From Methylomarinovum caldicuralii (lineage in GTDB: Bacteria > Pseudomonadota > Gammaproteobacteria > Methylococcales > Methylothermaceae): DNA of 64,000 nucleotides. The stretch covers positions 2,062,990-2,126,989 of the forward strand of contig NZ_AP024714.1 in assembly GCF_033126985.1 (NCBI RefSeq), written 5' to 3'. A program made the translations under genes and the position numbers. Below are positions 44,487 through 53,457 of this stretch, in pieces (position 1 is the stretch's first letter; each line of letters begins with the position of its first letter). The notes under the pieces are model-generated. The model was not told the origin of the DNA, made no database searches, and was given only the letters and a program-made list of their open reading frames with translations.

Positions 44487-45309
44487 GGCGAAGCTCCTCC
44501 AGCGCCAACCGCCGCGCCAGCCTGCGCAGGCGTTCCAACGGCCACGGTGTCTCCGCCCCGGCGGCGAAAAACAACCCGGCAGAACTGGCGGCGAAGGCTT
44601 TTAATTCATCCGCCAAGCTCCCCCACCCCGGATAGCGCGCCAGCATGTCGTCCAATCTCCCCCACCAGCTTCCTCCCCGGTAGGTGTCCAAGGCCCGGTG
44701 CAGGCAGAGATAGGCCTGCAATCGACCGGCTTCGTCGTCTTCGAAACCGGCCATCCGGATCCAGGCGCGGCAAAACGGCCAGTTCACCTCACGCCGTCCC
44801 CAGAGCCAGTACCATGACAAGCCGCCCAGTCCCAGCCCGACCAGCCCCAGGGCGATCCAGAACCGCTGCCGCAATGGCACGGCCTCCGGCGGCGGCAGGC
44901 GTTCCGGTTGCAGGAACGCTTCTCCCTTGAGGATCTGGATCGGCCGCAGGGGAGCCAGGGTCAAATGCCAGGACGCCAGCGTCAGGGGCTTCTCTCCGTC
45001 ATTCTGCCGCAGGGTCAGGTTCCAGGTCGGAACGGTCACGGTTTCGGTTGTGAACGGGACATAGTCCACCTGGTAGTCGATACACAGCCGATTCCCCTGC
45101 TGGTGAACCCGGATCACCGTCAGCCACCGGCTCAAAGAATGCGGCAGCTCCGGTGTCAGGACCTTCCCAGGTTCCGCCACCCTCCAGCAGCGCGTCAGCA
45201 CATCACCGATGAACCAGCCGTAATCGCGGTATGGAAGCGGCTGTATGGCCTCCCCGGCCATCAAACTGGAGACCGCCAGCAGCATCGTCAATCCCAGACC
45301 ACGCATCAT
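44467..45309 (-). CDS. mxaA: MxaA, methanol dehydrogenase calcium insertion protein
   Basis: 280 residues from the ATG at 45307-45309, overlapping the mxaS stop by 4 bp; an open frame further upstream is shadow. A signal peptide (ending MAGEA) leads to a periplasmic beta domain (TVIRVHQQGNRLCIDYQVDY), one membrane helix near 156-173 and a helical cytoplasmic domain. MxaA is needed to place Ca in the active site of MxaF. Confidence 0.85.
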   Translation of the reverse strand: MMRGLGLTMLLAVSSLMAGEAIQPLPYRDYGWFIGDVLTRCWRVAEPGKVLTPELPHSLSRWLTVIRVHQQGNRLCIDYQVDYVPFTTETVTVPTWNLTLRQNDGEKPLTLASWHLTLAPLRPIQILKGEAFLQPERLPPPEAVPLRQRFWIALGLVGLGLGGLSWYWLWGRREVNWPFCRAWIRMAGFEDDEAGRLQAYLCLHRALDTYRGGSWWGRLDDMLARYPGWGSLADELKAFAASSAGLFFAAGAETPWPLERLRRLARRLALEELRRGGLVR

Positions 45310-46163
45310 CCGGCAAGGGCATGAAAATGGCGTTCGATCCGGCGGGGATCGATAGCGTCTTCCAGCCATAGCGGCTGGCATCCCGATATCCGGAACAGGC
45401 GTTGCAAGGTCCGCCGCCGTTGCCGATAGCGCTCCTGGAGCCGGGGCCGCCAACGCGGATGCAACCAGACCAGAATCTCGCCCCCGGTTTCGGCGTCCAC
45501 CACCCGGCGGATGCCCCAGCGGGGCCAGTCTTCCGTCTCGGCACGGCTCCACAACACCACCGGCACCACCAGATGAGTCCCCAATCGGCCCAGAACCTGC
45601 GGCAGCATCCCGTCAGGCCAGTGAAAATCGGAGACAAGAATCACCAGGCAGCGCCTGGCTGGCAGCCACTGGGCCAGTTGCAAGGCACCCTGGGCGCCCT
45701 CCCCTTGCCAGGGGTGGTCATTCAGGCGCTCGCACCAGCTCCGCACCCAGCCGGTGGCGGTCATCGGGGGCATGACCCAGCCCCGCCGGACCTGGCGGTC
45801 GAAGCCGACAAACCCGAAACGGTCACCCAAACGGCGGGCGCCCATCGCCAGACCTTCAGTCAGGGTCGCCAGCTGGAGCCTCTTGGATCCGGCCGCGATC
45901 ATGGAAGCGCTGAGATCGGCGGCGATCACCACGGTGGCTGCACTGCGACGCTCAAAGATCCGCACATGAAGCCGGCGGAAGGGATCGGTGAAACTGCGCC
46001 GCAGTTCCAATCTCCGAAGATCAGGATGATGGAGAAAATCGGTAACGCCGTAGAACTGCGTCCCGAGGCCGGCCTCCCGGCTCTGGTGGGTACCGGCAAG
46101 ATGCCCTTCGACCCGTCCGGGGATTCGATAGAAAATTTCATTCAGTGGTCGCAACCGGGTCAT
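45306..46163 (-). CDS. mxaS: MxaS, DUF58-family protein
   Basis: 285 residues from the ATG at 46161-46163 (ATGA overlap with the mxaR stop). The DUF58 signature LRRSFTDPFRRLHVRIFERR and the VWA-like AADLSASMIAAGSKR are visible, with VSDFHWPDG later. MoxR-associated DUF58 proteins work as adaptors for the ATPase MxaR. Cytoplasmic. Confidence 0.88.
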   Translation of the reverse strand: MTRLRPLNEIFYRIPGRVEGHLAGTHQSREAGLGTQFYGVTDFLHHPDLRRLELRRSFTDPFRRLHVRIFERRSAATVVIAADLSASMIAAGSKRLQLATLTEGLAMGARRLGDRFGFVGFDRQVRRGWVMPPMTATGWVRSWCERLNDHPWQGEGAQGALQLAQWLPARRCLVILVSDFHWPDGMLPQVLGRLGTHLVVPVVLWSRAETEDWPRWGIRRVVDAETGGEILVWLHPRWRPRLQERYRQRRRTLQRLFRISGCQPLWLEDAIDPRRIERHFHALAG

Positions 46164-47191
46164 GGCAGATCGGGCGTCACTACCTGATCCAGGATGGCCG
46201 TCAGCAGTTGGGGAATCCACCAGTCCCGCTGGGCTTCATAAACCGGTTGCAGGAAAATTCTATGTCTCATGACCGTGGGAAATACGGTCCGGACGTCTTC
46301 CGGCGACACCGCGCCGCGCCCCGCCAGCCAGGCGCGCACCCGGGCCGCCCGGACCAGCGACGCGATACCGCGGGGACTGGCGCCGGCCAGGATCAAGTGC
46401 TCCATCTCCACTTCCGGCAGGGTGATGCCGAACCGGCCGGGATCTTCGCTGGCCCGCCAGAGATCGAGGACATATTTGCGCAGCGCCGGTGTCACCGCCA
46501 CCTGTTCCTGGACGGCCGCCGCCACCTGTCCCAGTTGGCGGTAGTCGAACACCCCTTCCGGCACGGCGGCGACCAGGGTGTCGCTGTCGTAGAAACGCGG
46601 TTCGAATGCCAGACGCTCGCGGCTTTCCTCGTCGCCTGGGGCCTCCATGTTGATTTCCATGAAAAAGCGGTCGCGGGCCGCCGCCGGCAGCTCGAAGGTT
46701 TCCTCCCGCTCGACCCGGTTGCGGTCGGCGAACACCAGCAAATGGGGAAAACGGTATTCCCGCTCGAACGCCCGCACCTGGCGCTCCGCCATGACCCGAA
46801 GCAGCAGGGCATGCACCTGGGGCCGGGCGCGATTGATTTCATTGAAGAAGAACACCGACAAGGACTCGCCGTGCTCCAGCAGCGGACCGGGATCGACCCG
46901 GGGCGTTCCCGATGCATCGAGATACGTGTGGTAGACAAGATCGGTGGGCAGCAGGTCCACGGTCCCTTCGATGCGCTGATAAGGCCCGCCCAACAGGCGC
47001 GCCAAGGCGCGGAGCGTGGTCGTCTTGCCGATGCCGACGCTGCCTTCCAGCAGCACGTGGCCACAGGCGAAGACGGCGACGGTCAATTGATGGATCACCG
47101 TCTGCTGACCGAGAATGACCCGGCCCAGGGCGCCTTCCAGTTCGAGCGCCTGTTGGCGCCAGTTTTCAAGATTTTGGGATATTGGTTTCAC
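46160..47191 (-). CDS. mxaR: MxaR, MoxR-type AAA+ ATPase
   Basis: 343 residues if started at the GTG at 47189-47191; a TTG at 47206 in frame would add five residues but lies in the T-tract of the upstream terminator. The Walker A region reads EGSVGIGKTTTL, Walker B FFNEINRARPQ, and the sensor region FADRNRVE. MoxR ATPases remodel proteins; MxaR with MxaS and MxaC is needed for active methanol dehydrogenase. It starts the maturation half of the operon. Confidence 0.9.
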   Translation of the reverse strand: MKPISQNLENWRQQALELEGALGRVILGQQTVIHQLTVAVFACGHVLLEGSVGIGKTTTLRALARLLGGPYQRIEGTVDLLPTDLVYHTYLDASGTPRVDPGPLLEHGESLSVFFFNEINRARPQVHALLLRVMAERQVRAFEREYRFPHLLVFADRNRVEREETFELPAAARDRFFMEINMEAPGDEESRERLAFEPRFYDSDTLVAAVPEGVFDYRQLGQVAAAVQEQVAVTPALRKYVLDLWRASEDPGRFGITLPEVEMEHLILAGASPRGIASLVRAARVRAWLAGRGAVSPEDVRTVFPTVMRHRIFLQPVYEAQRDWWIPQLLTAILDQVVTPDLP

Positions 47192-47204
47192 AATCGAACG
47201 ATCC

Positions 47205-47230
47205 AAAAAAACGGGAACATCCCTGTTCCC
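47205..47230 (-). terminator. Hairpin with T-tract between mxaI and mxaR
   Basis: A perfect 7-bp stem GGGAACA/TGTTCCC (47213-47219, 47224-47230) with a 4-nt loop is followed on the minus strand by CG and seven T (complement of 47205-47211). It sits directly before mxaR and would let mxaFJGI transcripts end there, with readthrough supplying mxaRSACKLD. The rest of the 120-bp gap has no recognisable gene. Confidence 0.75.
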
Positions 47231-47327
47231 ATCAAGGCTTTCCTAGGGGTTTTCACCCAATCGACCCGCATCGCACCTTTAGAAACCCTTGAACAAATGA
47301 TGTCAGAATGCAGGTCGAATATTTTTG

Positions 47328-47618
47328 TCAACCGCCAATTTCATCCACGTCGTAGACAAACTTGCCGGTTTTCTTGAAGTGCTGCCAGCGCTGGCGGTTG
47401 CGCTTATCCATCGCCTCAATGGCCTGGCGTTGCTTGTCCAGCTCCTTGGGATCGTGCTTGGGGTCGTAGCGGGTGCCTTTGATCTTTTCCGGATAGCCGG
47501 GCTTCGGTTCCCAGCACACCCCCGGCTCCTTGCAGTTGGTGCCGGTATAGGCCTGCGCGGTTGCCGCCAGTCCCAGCCCCATCAAAATACCGATCAATGT
47601 CAGCGCGTGTCGTTTCAT
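47328..47618 (-). CDS. mxaI: Methanol dehydrogenase small (beta) subunit
   Basis: 96 residues with a signal peptide ending AQA (about residue 23). The Cys pair in NCKEPGVCWEPKPGYP, followed by the KIKGTRYDPKHDPKELDKQ stretch and a long Lys/Arg-rich helix, is diagnostic of MxaI. It wraps around MxaF to form the alpha2-beta2 enzyme in the periplasm. GGAGGAG precedes the start. Confidence 0.95.
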   Translation of the reverse strand: MKRHALTLIGILMGLGLAATAQAYTGTNCKEPGVCWEPKPGYPEKIKGTRYDPKHDPKELDKQRQAIEAMDKRNRQRWQHFKKTGKFVYDVDEIGG

Positions 47619-47635
47619 GGTGTCTCCTCCTTTGT

Positions 47636-48178
47636 TCAGGATTGCGGTTTGATATGGATAATGCCTTTCTGCTCGCCACTGGAACCGCCGTCGCCGGCGG
47701 CGTCACAGGTTTTCCATTCGATCTTTCTGGGGTTGCCCTTGTAGATGCTGCGCAGGAAAGCCATGATCTTGAGCATCTCGTCCATGCTCAGGTTGACGTA
47801 TTGCGGCCCCATCATCCCCTGGGCGCCGCCGAAAATGATTTCGAACAAACCCTTGTCGGTCAGGCCCGCCGGATAGGTCCAGTAGTCGTCCGCCAGTCCC
47901 GGCCCCAGTTTGCCTTCCGCTTCGTGACCGTGACAGCCGGAACAGGCCGAAAGAAACAGGCTGTGCCCTTCTTCGACGGCCTTCTTGTCGCAGTTATAGG
48001 GATTGTCGCCGGTTTCCAGAAACTGCTTGACCGTCCCGGAGGGATTCTTGTAGTCCTTGGCTACCGAAAGATCCAGCGGCATGCCTTCCAGGGCGTGGCG
48101 GAAAGTGACTTCCGCCGTGGCTGTCCCTGCCGCCACCGTGACCAGCATCGAAGCCAGGATCATCGTTTTCAATCGCAT
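47636..48178 (-). CDS. mxaG: Cytochrome cL, electron acceptor of methanol dehydrogenase
   Basis: 180 residues from the ATG at 48176-48178; a frame extends nine codons upstream but AAGGAG favours this start. A signal peptide ends TATAE. The haem c site is CSGCH and a Met ligand lies in GMMGPQY. Cytochrome cL takes single electrons from PQQ in MxaF and hands them to cytochrome cH. Third gene of the mxa operon. Confidence 0.93.
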   Translation of the reverse strand: MRLKTMILASMLVTVAAGTATAEVTFRHALEGMPLDLSVAKDYKNPSGTVKQFLETGDNPYNCDKKAVEEGHSLFLSACSGCHGHEAEGKLGPGLADDYWTYPAGLTDKGLFEIIFGGAQGMMGPQYVNLSMDEMLKIMAFLRSIYKGNPRKIEWKTCDAAGDGGSSGEQKGIIHIKPQS

Positions 48179-48208
48179 CTTGGTTTTTCTCCTTAAAATT
48201 TTCATCGT

Positions 48209-49060
48209 TCATCGTGAAGCGGTTTTCTCATCGAGCGGCAACAGGGGAATACCCTCGGCCTCCAAAATGGCGCGGATGGCGCCGCGCCGCTTGTCCAACG
48301 CCCGTTGCAGGGCCTGGCGTAATGCCTCGTCGTCTTTGCGCACCCCCAGGGCCACGCTGTAACGGTGCGGGACCGGCTCGCCGCGGCGGTCGGTCTGATG
48401 ATCGGGTATCAACCGCATCTGCAGGCGGCCGTCGGCGTCCCGCACGTAGCGGGCCGCCTCCGGCGCCCACAGCACCGCAACCTCGGCCTTGCCGGACAAT
48501 ACATCCCCGATCAGGCGTTTCGGTTCCCAGCGCACGTACTTGTTGCGGCGGGATTTGAAGTCCACCAGTTCGTTCATGTAGAAGAACATATCCGCATAAC
48601 GCCCGATCTTGCGCAGCATGATCTCCGCCGGACTGTGAGGCACAAAGGCGATCCGCTCGGCCTGCTGCAGCAACGGATCGTCCCAGTCACGCACCGTCAC
48701 CCCCTTGCGGGTCACGAAAACGTAGCCGGAGCGGTAATAGGGCCGTGTGGTCTTGACCAACGGATTGCCCGCATCGACCCCGATCATCACGTCGCACTTG
48801 CCGGCGTCGAGGTAATTGCGCACCACGAAGCGGGCATCCCGCCACCAGACGAATTCCACCGGCCGTCTCAGGGCTTGTCCCAATTCCCGGGCAATGGCGT
48901 TTTCGAAACCCTCGCCGGCACGGTTGGAATAGGGCAATTCGTTCTCCCCGGCACATACCCTGAGCGCTGGCCCCGGCAGCGCCGCCGCTTCCCTGGCCTG
49001 CTGCCCCTGGCAACCGAGCAGGCACAAACACAACATCCCCCAGCAGCCGATTCGCTTCAC
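48209..49060 (-). CDS. mxaJ: MxaJ, periplasmic solute-binding-like methanol oxidation protein
   Basis: 283 residues beginning with GTG at 49058-49060. A lipoprotein-type signal (LCLLGCQG) suggests anchoring. The mature chain has the type II periplasmic-binding fold: LRVCAGENELPYSNRAGEGF, then DVMIGVDAGNPLVKTTRPYY. MxaJ takes part in methanol dehydrogenase assembly. Located between mxaF and mxaG in canonical order. Confidence 0.92.
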   Translation of the reverse strand: MKRIGCWGMLCLCLLGCQGQQAREAAALPGPALRVCAGENELPYSNRAGEGFENAIARELGQALRRPVEFVWWRDARFVVRNYLDAGKCDVMIGVDAGNPLVKTTRPYYRSGYVFVTRKGVTVRDWDDPLLQQAERIAFVPHSPAEIMLRKIGRYADMFFYMNELVDFKSRRNKYVRWEPKRLIGDVLSGKAEVAVLWAPEAARYVRDADGRLQMRLIPDHQTDRRGEPVPHRYSVALGVRKDDEALRQALQRALDKRRGAIRAILEAEGIPLLPLDEKTASR

Positions 49061-49092
49061 GTGTATTTCACCTTTTTCGTTTGGGATTGGAA

Positions 49093-49116
49093 GCGGGCGG
49101 CCGCACGACCGCCCGC
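49093..49116 (-). other. Perfect hairpin between mxaF and mxaJ
   Basis: GCGGGCGG/CCGCCCGC arms of 8 bp with an 8-nt loop, 27 bp after the mxaF stop and with no T-tract. Such stems after mxaF protect its mRNA and set mxaF expression above the rest of the operon; that role is inferred here. Confidence 0.65.
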
Positions 49117-49143
49117 AGACATTGGTTTGGCAAAATGCACCGA

Positions 49144-50946
49144 TCAGGTTTCGTCCGGAAGGGCGAACACCATCACGCCACCGCCCATCTTGGTGTATTT
49201 GGCCAGTTCCTTGAAGGCGCCCACAGCACCCAGCCCGGCCGAAGGGTCCTTAAGATCGAACACCAGACCAACCCCGGGCCAGCCACCGACGCCATAGTAG
49301 ATGGCAAGGTACTGCTTGCCGTTGTGCTCATAGGTGATGGGATGGCCAATGACACCGGAAGGCAGCTTGAACTTCCATTTCAACTTGCCGTCGCGGCTGT
49401 CGAGGGCCTTGATCCAGCCGTCCAATGTGCCATAGAAGACCAGGTTGCCCTGAGTGGCCAGGGTGCCGCCCCAGACCGAGAACTTCTCCGGTACCGACCA
49501 CTTGAATCGGCCGTTTTTGACATCGTAGGCACGCACGAAGCCCATCACCCCTTTGGGTCCGGGATACATGTTGAGGGTGGCGCCGACGAAGAACTGTCCT
49601 GCCCGGTAGGGCAGCATGAACGGCTCCCAGTCCATGCAGATGTGGTTGAGACCAAAGAAGAACAAGTGTTTTTCGGGATCGTAGGCATCCACCCCCTGGT
49701 TGTGGTAACCCATGGCCGAAGGGCAGATGTTCTTGGCCTGATGGTCCATGCGGGTTCCGTATTCGGGATCGCGCACCGGCTGGCCGGTCTTCAGATCCAC
49801 GTACTTGACCCAGTTGACTGTGTCGTCCAGCTTGTCGGCCCGCACCAGTTCCCCGGTTTCCCGGTTAAGGGTATAGACGATGCCGTTACGATCCGGGTGG
49901 GTCACCAGCTTCACCTTCTTGCCGTCGATGACCTGCTCGGACAACGCCATGTAGTTGACCCCGGCGTAGTCCCATTCGTCGTGGGGGGTCTTCTGGTAGC
50001 CGTAGATGGCCATGCCGTCATCCGGGTCGCGGGCCCACATGGTCATGGTCCACTTGTTGTCGCCCGGGCGCATGGTCTCGTTCCAGGGCGCCGGGTTGCC
50101 GGAACCGTAGTAAATCAAATCGAGATCCGGATCGTAGGCGTACCAGCCCCAGTTGGTACCGCCGCCGATCTTCCAGGCGTCCCCTTCCCAGGTCTTGAGA
50201 CCGAGACCAAAGCGGCCGTATTGTGGCGTTTTCTCGTTGAACTTGTCTGACAGGCGAATATCCTTGTCGGGACCGGTGGCGAACGCCCGCCATTCCATCT
50301 TGCCATCGTTGATGTTGAAAGCGGTCACGTAACCACGCACCCCCAGTTCGGCGCCGGAGCAGCCCACCAATACCTTGTCCTTGACCACGAAGGGGGCCTG
50401 GGTAATGGTGGCGCCGACGCGAATGTCGCACGCCTCCATCTTCCAGATGGGTTCACCGGTCTTGGCGTTCAGGGCCACCAGGTGGCCGTCCAATTGACCG
50501 AGGAAAATCTTGGCCGGCTTGCCCTTCTCCGCCGGGGCGTAGGCCACGCCTCGGTTGACCACGTCACAACAGGCCACCGCGCGGGCGGCCGGATTCTGCT
50601 TGGGTTTGTATTCCCAGACGATCTTGCTGGGGTCGTCCAGATCCAGGGCGTAGACCGTGTTGGGGAACGGGGTGTTGATGTACATGAGGCCATCGACAAC
50701 CAATGGCCCCCCTTCGTGGCCGTGGAGGACACCGGTGGAAAAGCTCCAGGCCACCTGAAGGTTCTTGACGTTGGCGGTATTGATCTGAGCCAGTCTGGAG
50801 TAGTGGGTCGCGCTGTAATCCTTGGTGGGCATCACCCAGTTGGTGTCCTTCCTGGACAGTTCGATCAACTTCTGGTTGGCCTGGGCCACGGTGGCGCTGC
50901 CTGCCAGCATCGCCGTCAGCACCAGGGACAGGGTTTTGTATCGCAT
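49144..50946 (-). CDS. mxaF: Calcium-dependent methanol dehydrogenase large subunit MxaF
   Basis: 600 residues, PQQ beta-propeller enzyme of the periplasm. A signal peptide ends AQAN (about residue 24). The disulfide CC is at 126-127, and [10 protein letters not shown] (about 322-331) has catalytic Asp326 and Ala328, where XoxF enzymes carry the lanthanide-binding Asp. The C-terminus ([20 protein letters not shown]) is typical MxaF. GAGGAG lies seven bases before the start. It is the first gene of the operon and divergent from a two-component system. Confidence 0.97.
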   Translation of the reverse strand: MRYKTLSLVLTAMLAGSATVAQANQKLIELSRKDTNWVMPTKDYSATHYSRLAQINTANVKNLQVAWSFSTGVLHGHEGGPLVVDGLMYINTPFPNTVYALDLDDPSKIVWEYKPKQNPAARAVACCDVVNRGVAYAPAEKGKPAKIFLGQLDGHLVALNAKTGEPIWKMEACDIRVGATITQAPFVVKDKVLVGCSGAELGVRGYVTAFNINDGKMEWRAFATGPDKDIRLSDKFNEKTPQYGRFGLGLKTWEGDAWKIGGGTNWGWYAYDPDLDLIYYGSGNPAPWNETMRPGDNKWTMTMWARDPDDGMAIYGYQKTPHDEWDYAGVNYMALSEQVIDGKKVKLVTHPDRNGIVYTLNRETGELVRADKLDDTVNWVKYVDLKTGQPVRDPEYGTRMDHQAKNICPSAMGYHNQGVDAYDPEKHLFFFGLNHICMDWEPFMLPYRAGQFFVGATLNMYPGPKGVMGFVRAYDVKNGRFKWSVPEKFSVWGGTLATQGNLVFYGTLDGWIKALDSRDGKLKWKFKLPSGVIGHPITYEHNGKQYLAIYYGVGGWPGVGLVFDLKDPSAGLGAVGAFKELAKYTKMGGGVMVFALPDET

Positions 50947-51167
50947 GGAACAGCTCCTCTTCCTCTTGCAGGTTGTTCGTGTTGAAGTACGGCTACCATT
51001 GTGATGTCGAAGCCCACCGACGCGTTACGGAGTTTTTCCCGGATCCAGGGGCGTCAAATTCCTGAAACCGGGATGGAATACGTCCGGCCGGCCTTGGAAA
51101 TTCCCCCGCTTCAAGGCAAGGAAGGATTCCTATGGCATCCCGGGTGCGGATGCCTGAGAATGGCGGC

Positions 51168-52535
51168 ATGTTTATGCAGTTGAGCCTGAAGACCCGGGTC
51201 AACCTCATCATCGCCGTCATCCTGACCCTCGTGGTCGCCATCGGCAGCGTGCTGGTCGTCCATCACGTGCGCAAATCAGTGGCAGAGGAAACCCGTTCCG
51301 CCCTACACCTGGCTTGGGAAATGGTGGAAGCCAGTCATCTGCAGGGGCCCTTGCCCGACGAGCAGGCCGCCGCCTGGCGGTCGATGCTGGAACGCTTGGG
51401 ACAATTACGTCACGTCCGCCTGTTTATACTCCAGGACGAGAGGCCCCTACCCCTGCTCCCTTCCCCGGCGCTCCCTGATGTGCCGGCCTGGTTCGCCCGC
51501 CTGGTGCAGCCACCGCCCGCTATTCTGGAACAAACCATCCCTACCCGACAGGGCCGGGGGCTGCAGGTGCGGCTGGTAGCTGATCCGGCCGACGAAATCG
51601 CTGAAGCCTGGCAGGAAACCCGCCTGTTTATGGGGTTGATCCTGCTTCTGGCGGGGGGATGTTTCGCGGCCTTGTATTGGGTGCTGGGACGGGCCTTTCA
51701 GCCGGTGGATGCCGTTCTGGGCGGGCTGGTGGCCCTGGAGCAGGAACGGTATGACCACCGCCTGCCCCAATTCCCGCAACCAGAGTGGCGCCGCATCTCT
51801 CAGGCATTCAACCACTGTGCCGGTGAATTGCAGCAGGCTCGCGCAGACAACTGCCGCCTGACCCGGCAGTTACTCAAAGTGGAGGAAGAGGAACGCCGGA
51901 CTCTGGCACGGGAGCTTCACGATGAACTGGGCCAGGTGCTCAGCGGCATCAAGATGCTGGCTTTGTCGATCAAGCAGCAGCGCCCAGTGGGACCTATACA
52001 CCAGGCAGCCTGCCTGATCGTCGAGCAGGTGGATCACCTGTTCGAAACCATCCGCACCATGATCCACCGCCTGAGGCCGTTGATGCTTGATGATCTGGGT
52101 TTGCGCGCCGCCCTCGATGCCCTCGCCGAGCGCTGGCGGCAACAGCGCCCCCAAGTACGGATCCAGCTCCAATGTGACCCAGGTGCAGACGACTTCCCCG
52201 CTGGACATCAAATCCACGTTTACCGCATCGTTCAGGAAGCCCTGACCAACGCCTTCCGCCATGGCCATCCCCGGCACATTCACGTCCGACTGACGGTAGC
52301 TGATACACCCCGGTCCCGCTGGCTGCACATCACCATCCGCGACGACGGCAGCGGTGCTGCCGTCCCGCTGCTGCGCGGACGCGGTTACGGGTTGAAGGGA
52401 ATGCGGGAGCGGGTCGAGAGTCTGGGCGGCCGGTTTGAGGTCACCACAGCCCTAGGCCGCGGTTTCACCCTATCCATTCAAATGCCTTTCGAGGAGGAGG
52501 AAAACAATGACCATTCGCGTCATGCTTGCCGATGA
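51168..52535 (+). CDS. NarX/DegS-type sensor histidine kinase (copy 2), divergent from mxaF
   Basis: 455 residues from the ATG at 51168, aligned to the start of the copy at 23831. Layout is the same: membrane helix (about 13-34), periplasmic domain of about 110 residues, second helix near 153-177, HAMP, HisKA_3 box EEEERRTLARELHDELGQVL and ATPase motifs IVQEALTNAFRHG, DDGSGA and GYGLKGMRERV. The two proteins are clearly recent paralogues over the full length, including the sensor domain (MVEASHLQGPLPDEQAAAWR in both). Beside mxaF it is a strong candidate regulator of methanol oxidation genes. Confidence 0.9.
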   Translation: MFMQLSLKTRVNLIIAVILTLVVAIGSVLVVHHVRKSVAEETRSALHLAWEMVEASHLQGPLPDEQAAAWRSMLERLGQLRHVRLFILQDERPLPLLPSPALPDVPAWFARLVQPPPAILEQTIPTRQGRGLQVRLVADPADEIAEAWQETRLFMGLILLLAGGCFAALYWVLGRAFQPVDAVLGGLVALEQERYDHRLPQFPQPEWRRISQAFNHCAGELQQARADNCRLTRQLLKVEEEERRTLARELHDELGQVLSGIKMLALSIKQQRPVGPIHQAACLIVEQVDHLFETIRTMIHRLRPLMLDDLGLRAALDALAERWRQQRPQVRIQLQCDPGADDFPAGHQIHVYRIVQEALTNAFRHGHPRHIHVRLTVADTPRSRWLHITIRDDGSGAAVPLLRGRGYGLKGMRERVESLGGRFEVTTALGRGFTLSIQMPFEEEENNDHSRHACR

Positions 52536-53148
52536 CCATCCGGTAGTCCGCGCCGGCCACCGGTTTCTGCTGGAACAGAGCGACGACATCTGTATCGTTG
52601 CCGAGGCCGAGGACAGCGACCGCACCTATCACAGCTACTTCGACCATCGCCCCGACGTGCTGGTGCTGGACCTGTCCATGCCTGGCGCCGGGGGTCTGAC
52701 GGTGCTGCGCCGCATCGTCAACCACGATCCGGAGGCCAATATTCTGGTCTATACCATGCATGAAGAAACCCTGTACGCCAGACGCGCCCTGGAAGCAGGA
52801 GCCAAGGGCTACATCAGCAAGAGCACCGAGCCGGAAATCCTACCCGAAGCGATCCGCACCATCGCCCGCAGGGAACACTACATTGCCGCCACCATCGCTC
52901 AGCAACTGGCCTGGCAGTACGCCAACGGTGAGGAGCAGGAAGGCACTCTGACCTGCCTGACCAACCGCGAATTCGAAATTTTCTGTCTTGCTGCCAAAGG
53001 ACTGTCGGTGAGGGAAATCTCCGACCACCTGTACATCAGCCACAAGACCGCCGCCAATCACATGACCCAGATCAAGCGCAAGCTCGAAGTCAGCACTATG
53101 GGAGAACTGGTGCGCCTGGCCTATATGCAAGATCTGGCCAGCAAGTAA
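52507..53148 (+). CDS. LuxR/NarL-type response regulator (copy 2), candidate mxa regulator
   Basis: 213 residues, the same length as copy 1, overlapping its kinase by 29 bp as in copy 1. Asp9-Asp10, phospho-acceptor Asp55 (VLVLDLSMPG) and Lys in KGYISKS are intact; the LuxR HTH is LTNREFEIFCLAAKGLSVRE to KTAANHMTQIKRKL. MxaB of other methylotrophs is a response regulator of the same kind, but I assign the name only tentatively. The recognition helices of the two copies are identical, so they may share target sites. Confidence 0.9.
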   Translation: MTIRVMLADDHPVVRAGHRFLLEQSDDICIVAEAEDSDRTYHSYFDHRPDVLVLDLSMPGAGGLTVLRRIVNHDPEANILVYTMHEETLYARRALEAGAKGYISKSTEPEILPEAIRTIARREHYIAATIAQQLAWQYANGEEQEGTLTCLTNREFEIFCLAAKGLSVREISDHLYISHKTAANHMTQIKRKLEVSTMGELVRLAYMQDLASK

Positions 53149-53160
53149 TCCCATGCCAGT

Positions 53161-53181
53161 CGGCCCGCATTCAGCGGGCCG
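53161..53181 (+). terminator. Hairpin after the second response regulator
   Basis: CGGCCCGC/GCGGGCCG 8-bp arms around ATTCA begin 13 bp after the stop codon. No T-tract follows, so it may be Rho-assisted or an RNA-stabilising end. The 53182-53354 stretch that follows shows no gene. Confidence 0.5.
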
Positions 53182-53354
53182 CTATCGGAAATTCATGTCA
53201 ACCTCATCAGCCTATCCCCCTGCTGGAGACAGTACCTTCCGCCGGGACCCAACAGTTATGCCACCCCAACCCAAGTGCGTGCCGCGTACCCACCGGTCAC
53301 GGAGGCTGCATGAATTTTGTGCAAAACAGTCTCCAGACATTCGGGGGTTTTGCA

Positions 53355-53457
53355 ATCCTCCAGGCGCTCGAAGCGCTTTTCCACAGGCGGCGGGAGGACG
53401 TGCCAGGGCGGCGGTGCAGGCCAGCAGCGAGACGGTCAACAGGATCTTGGTTTTCAT
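53355..53457 (-). pseudogene. Broken second copy of the Spy/CpxP-like gene
   Basis: The ATG at 53455-53457 starts the same signal sequence as the intact gene at 40417 (MKTKILLTVSLLACTAALA). After RPPA, 8 bp are missing compared with the intact copy (inside GCCGGCCTGCCGCCTG), which shifts the frame; recognisable DNA homology ends near 53360. The rest of the gene is gone. It overlaps the stop of the nitroreductase-methyltransferase gene. Confidence 0.75.
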
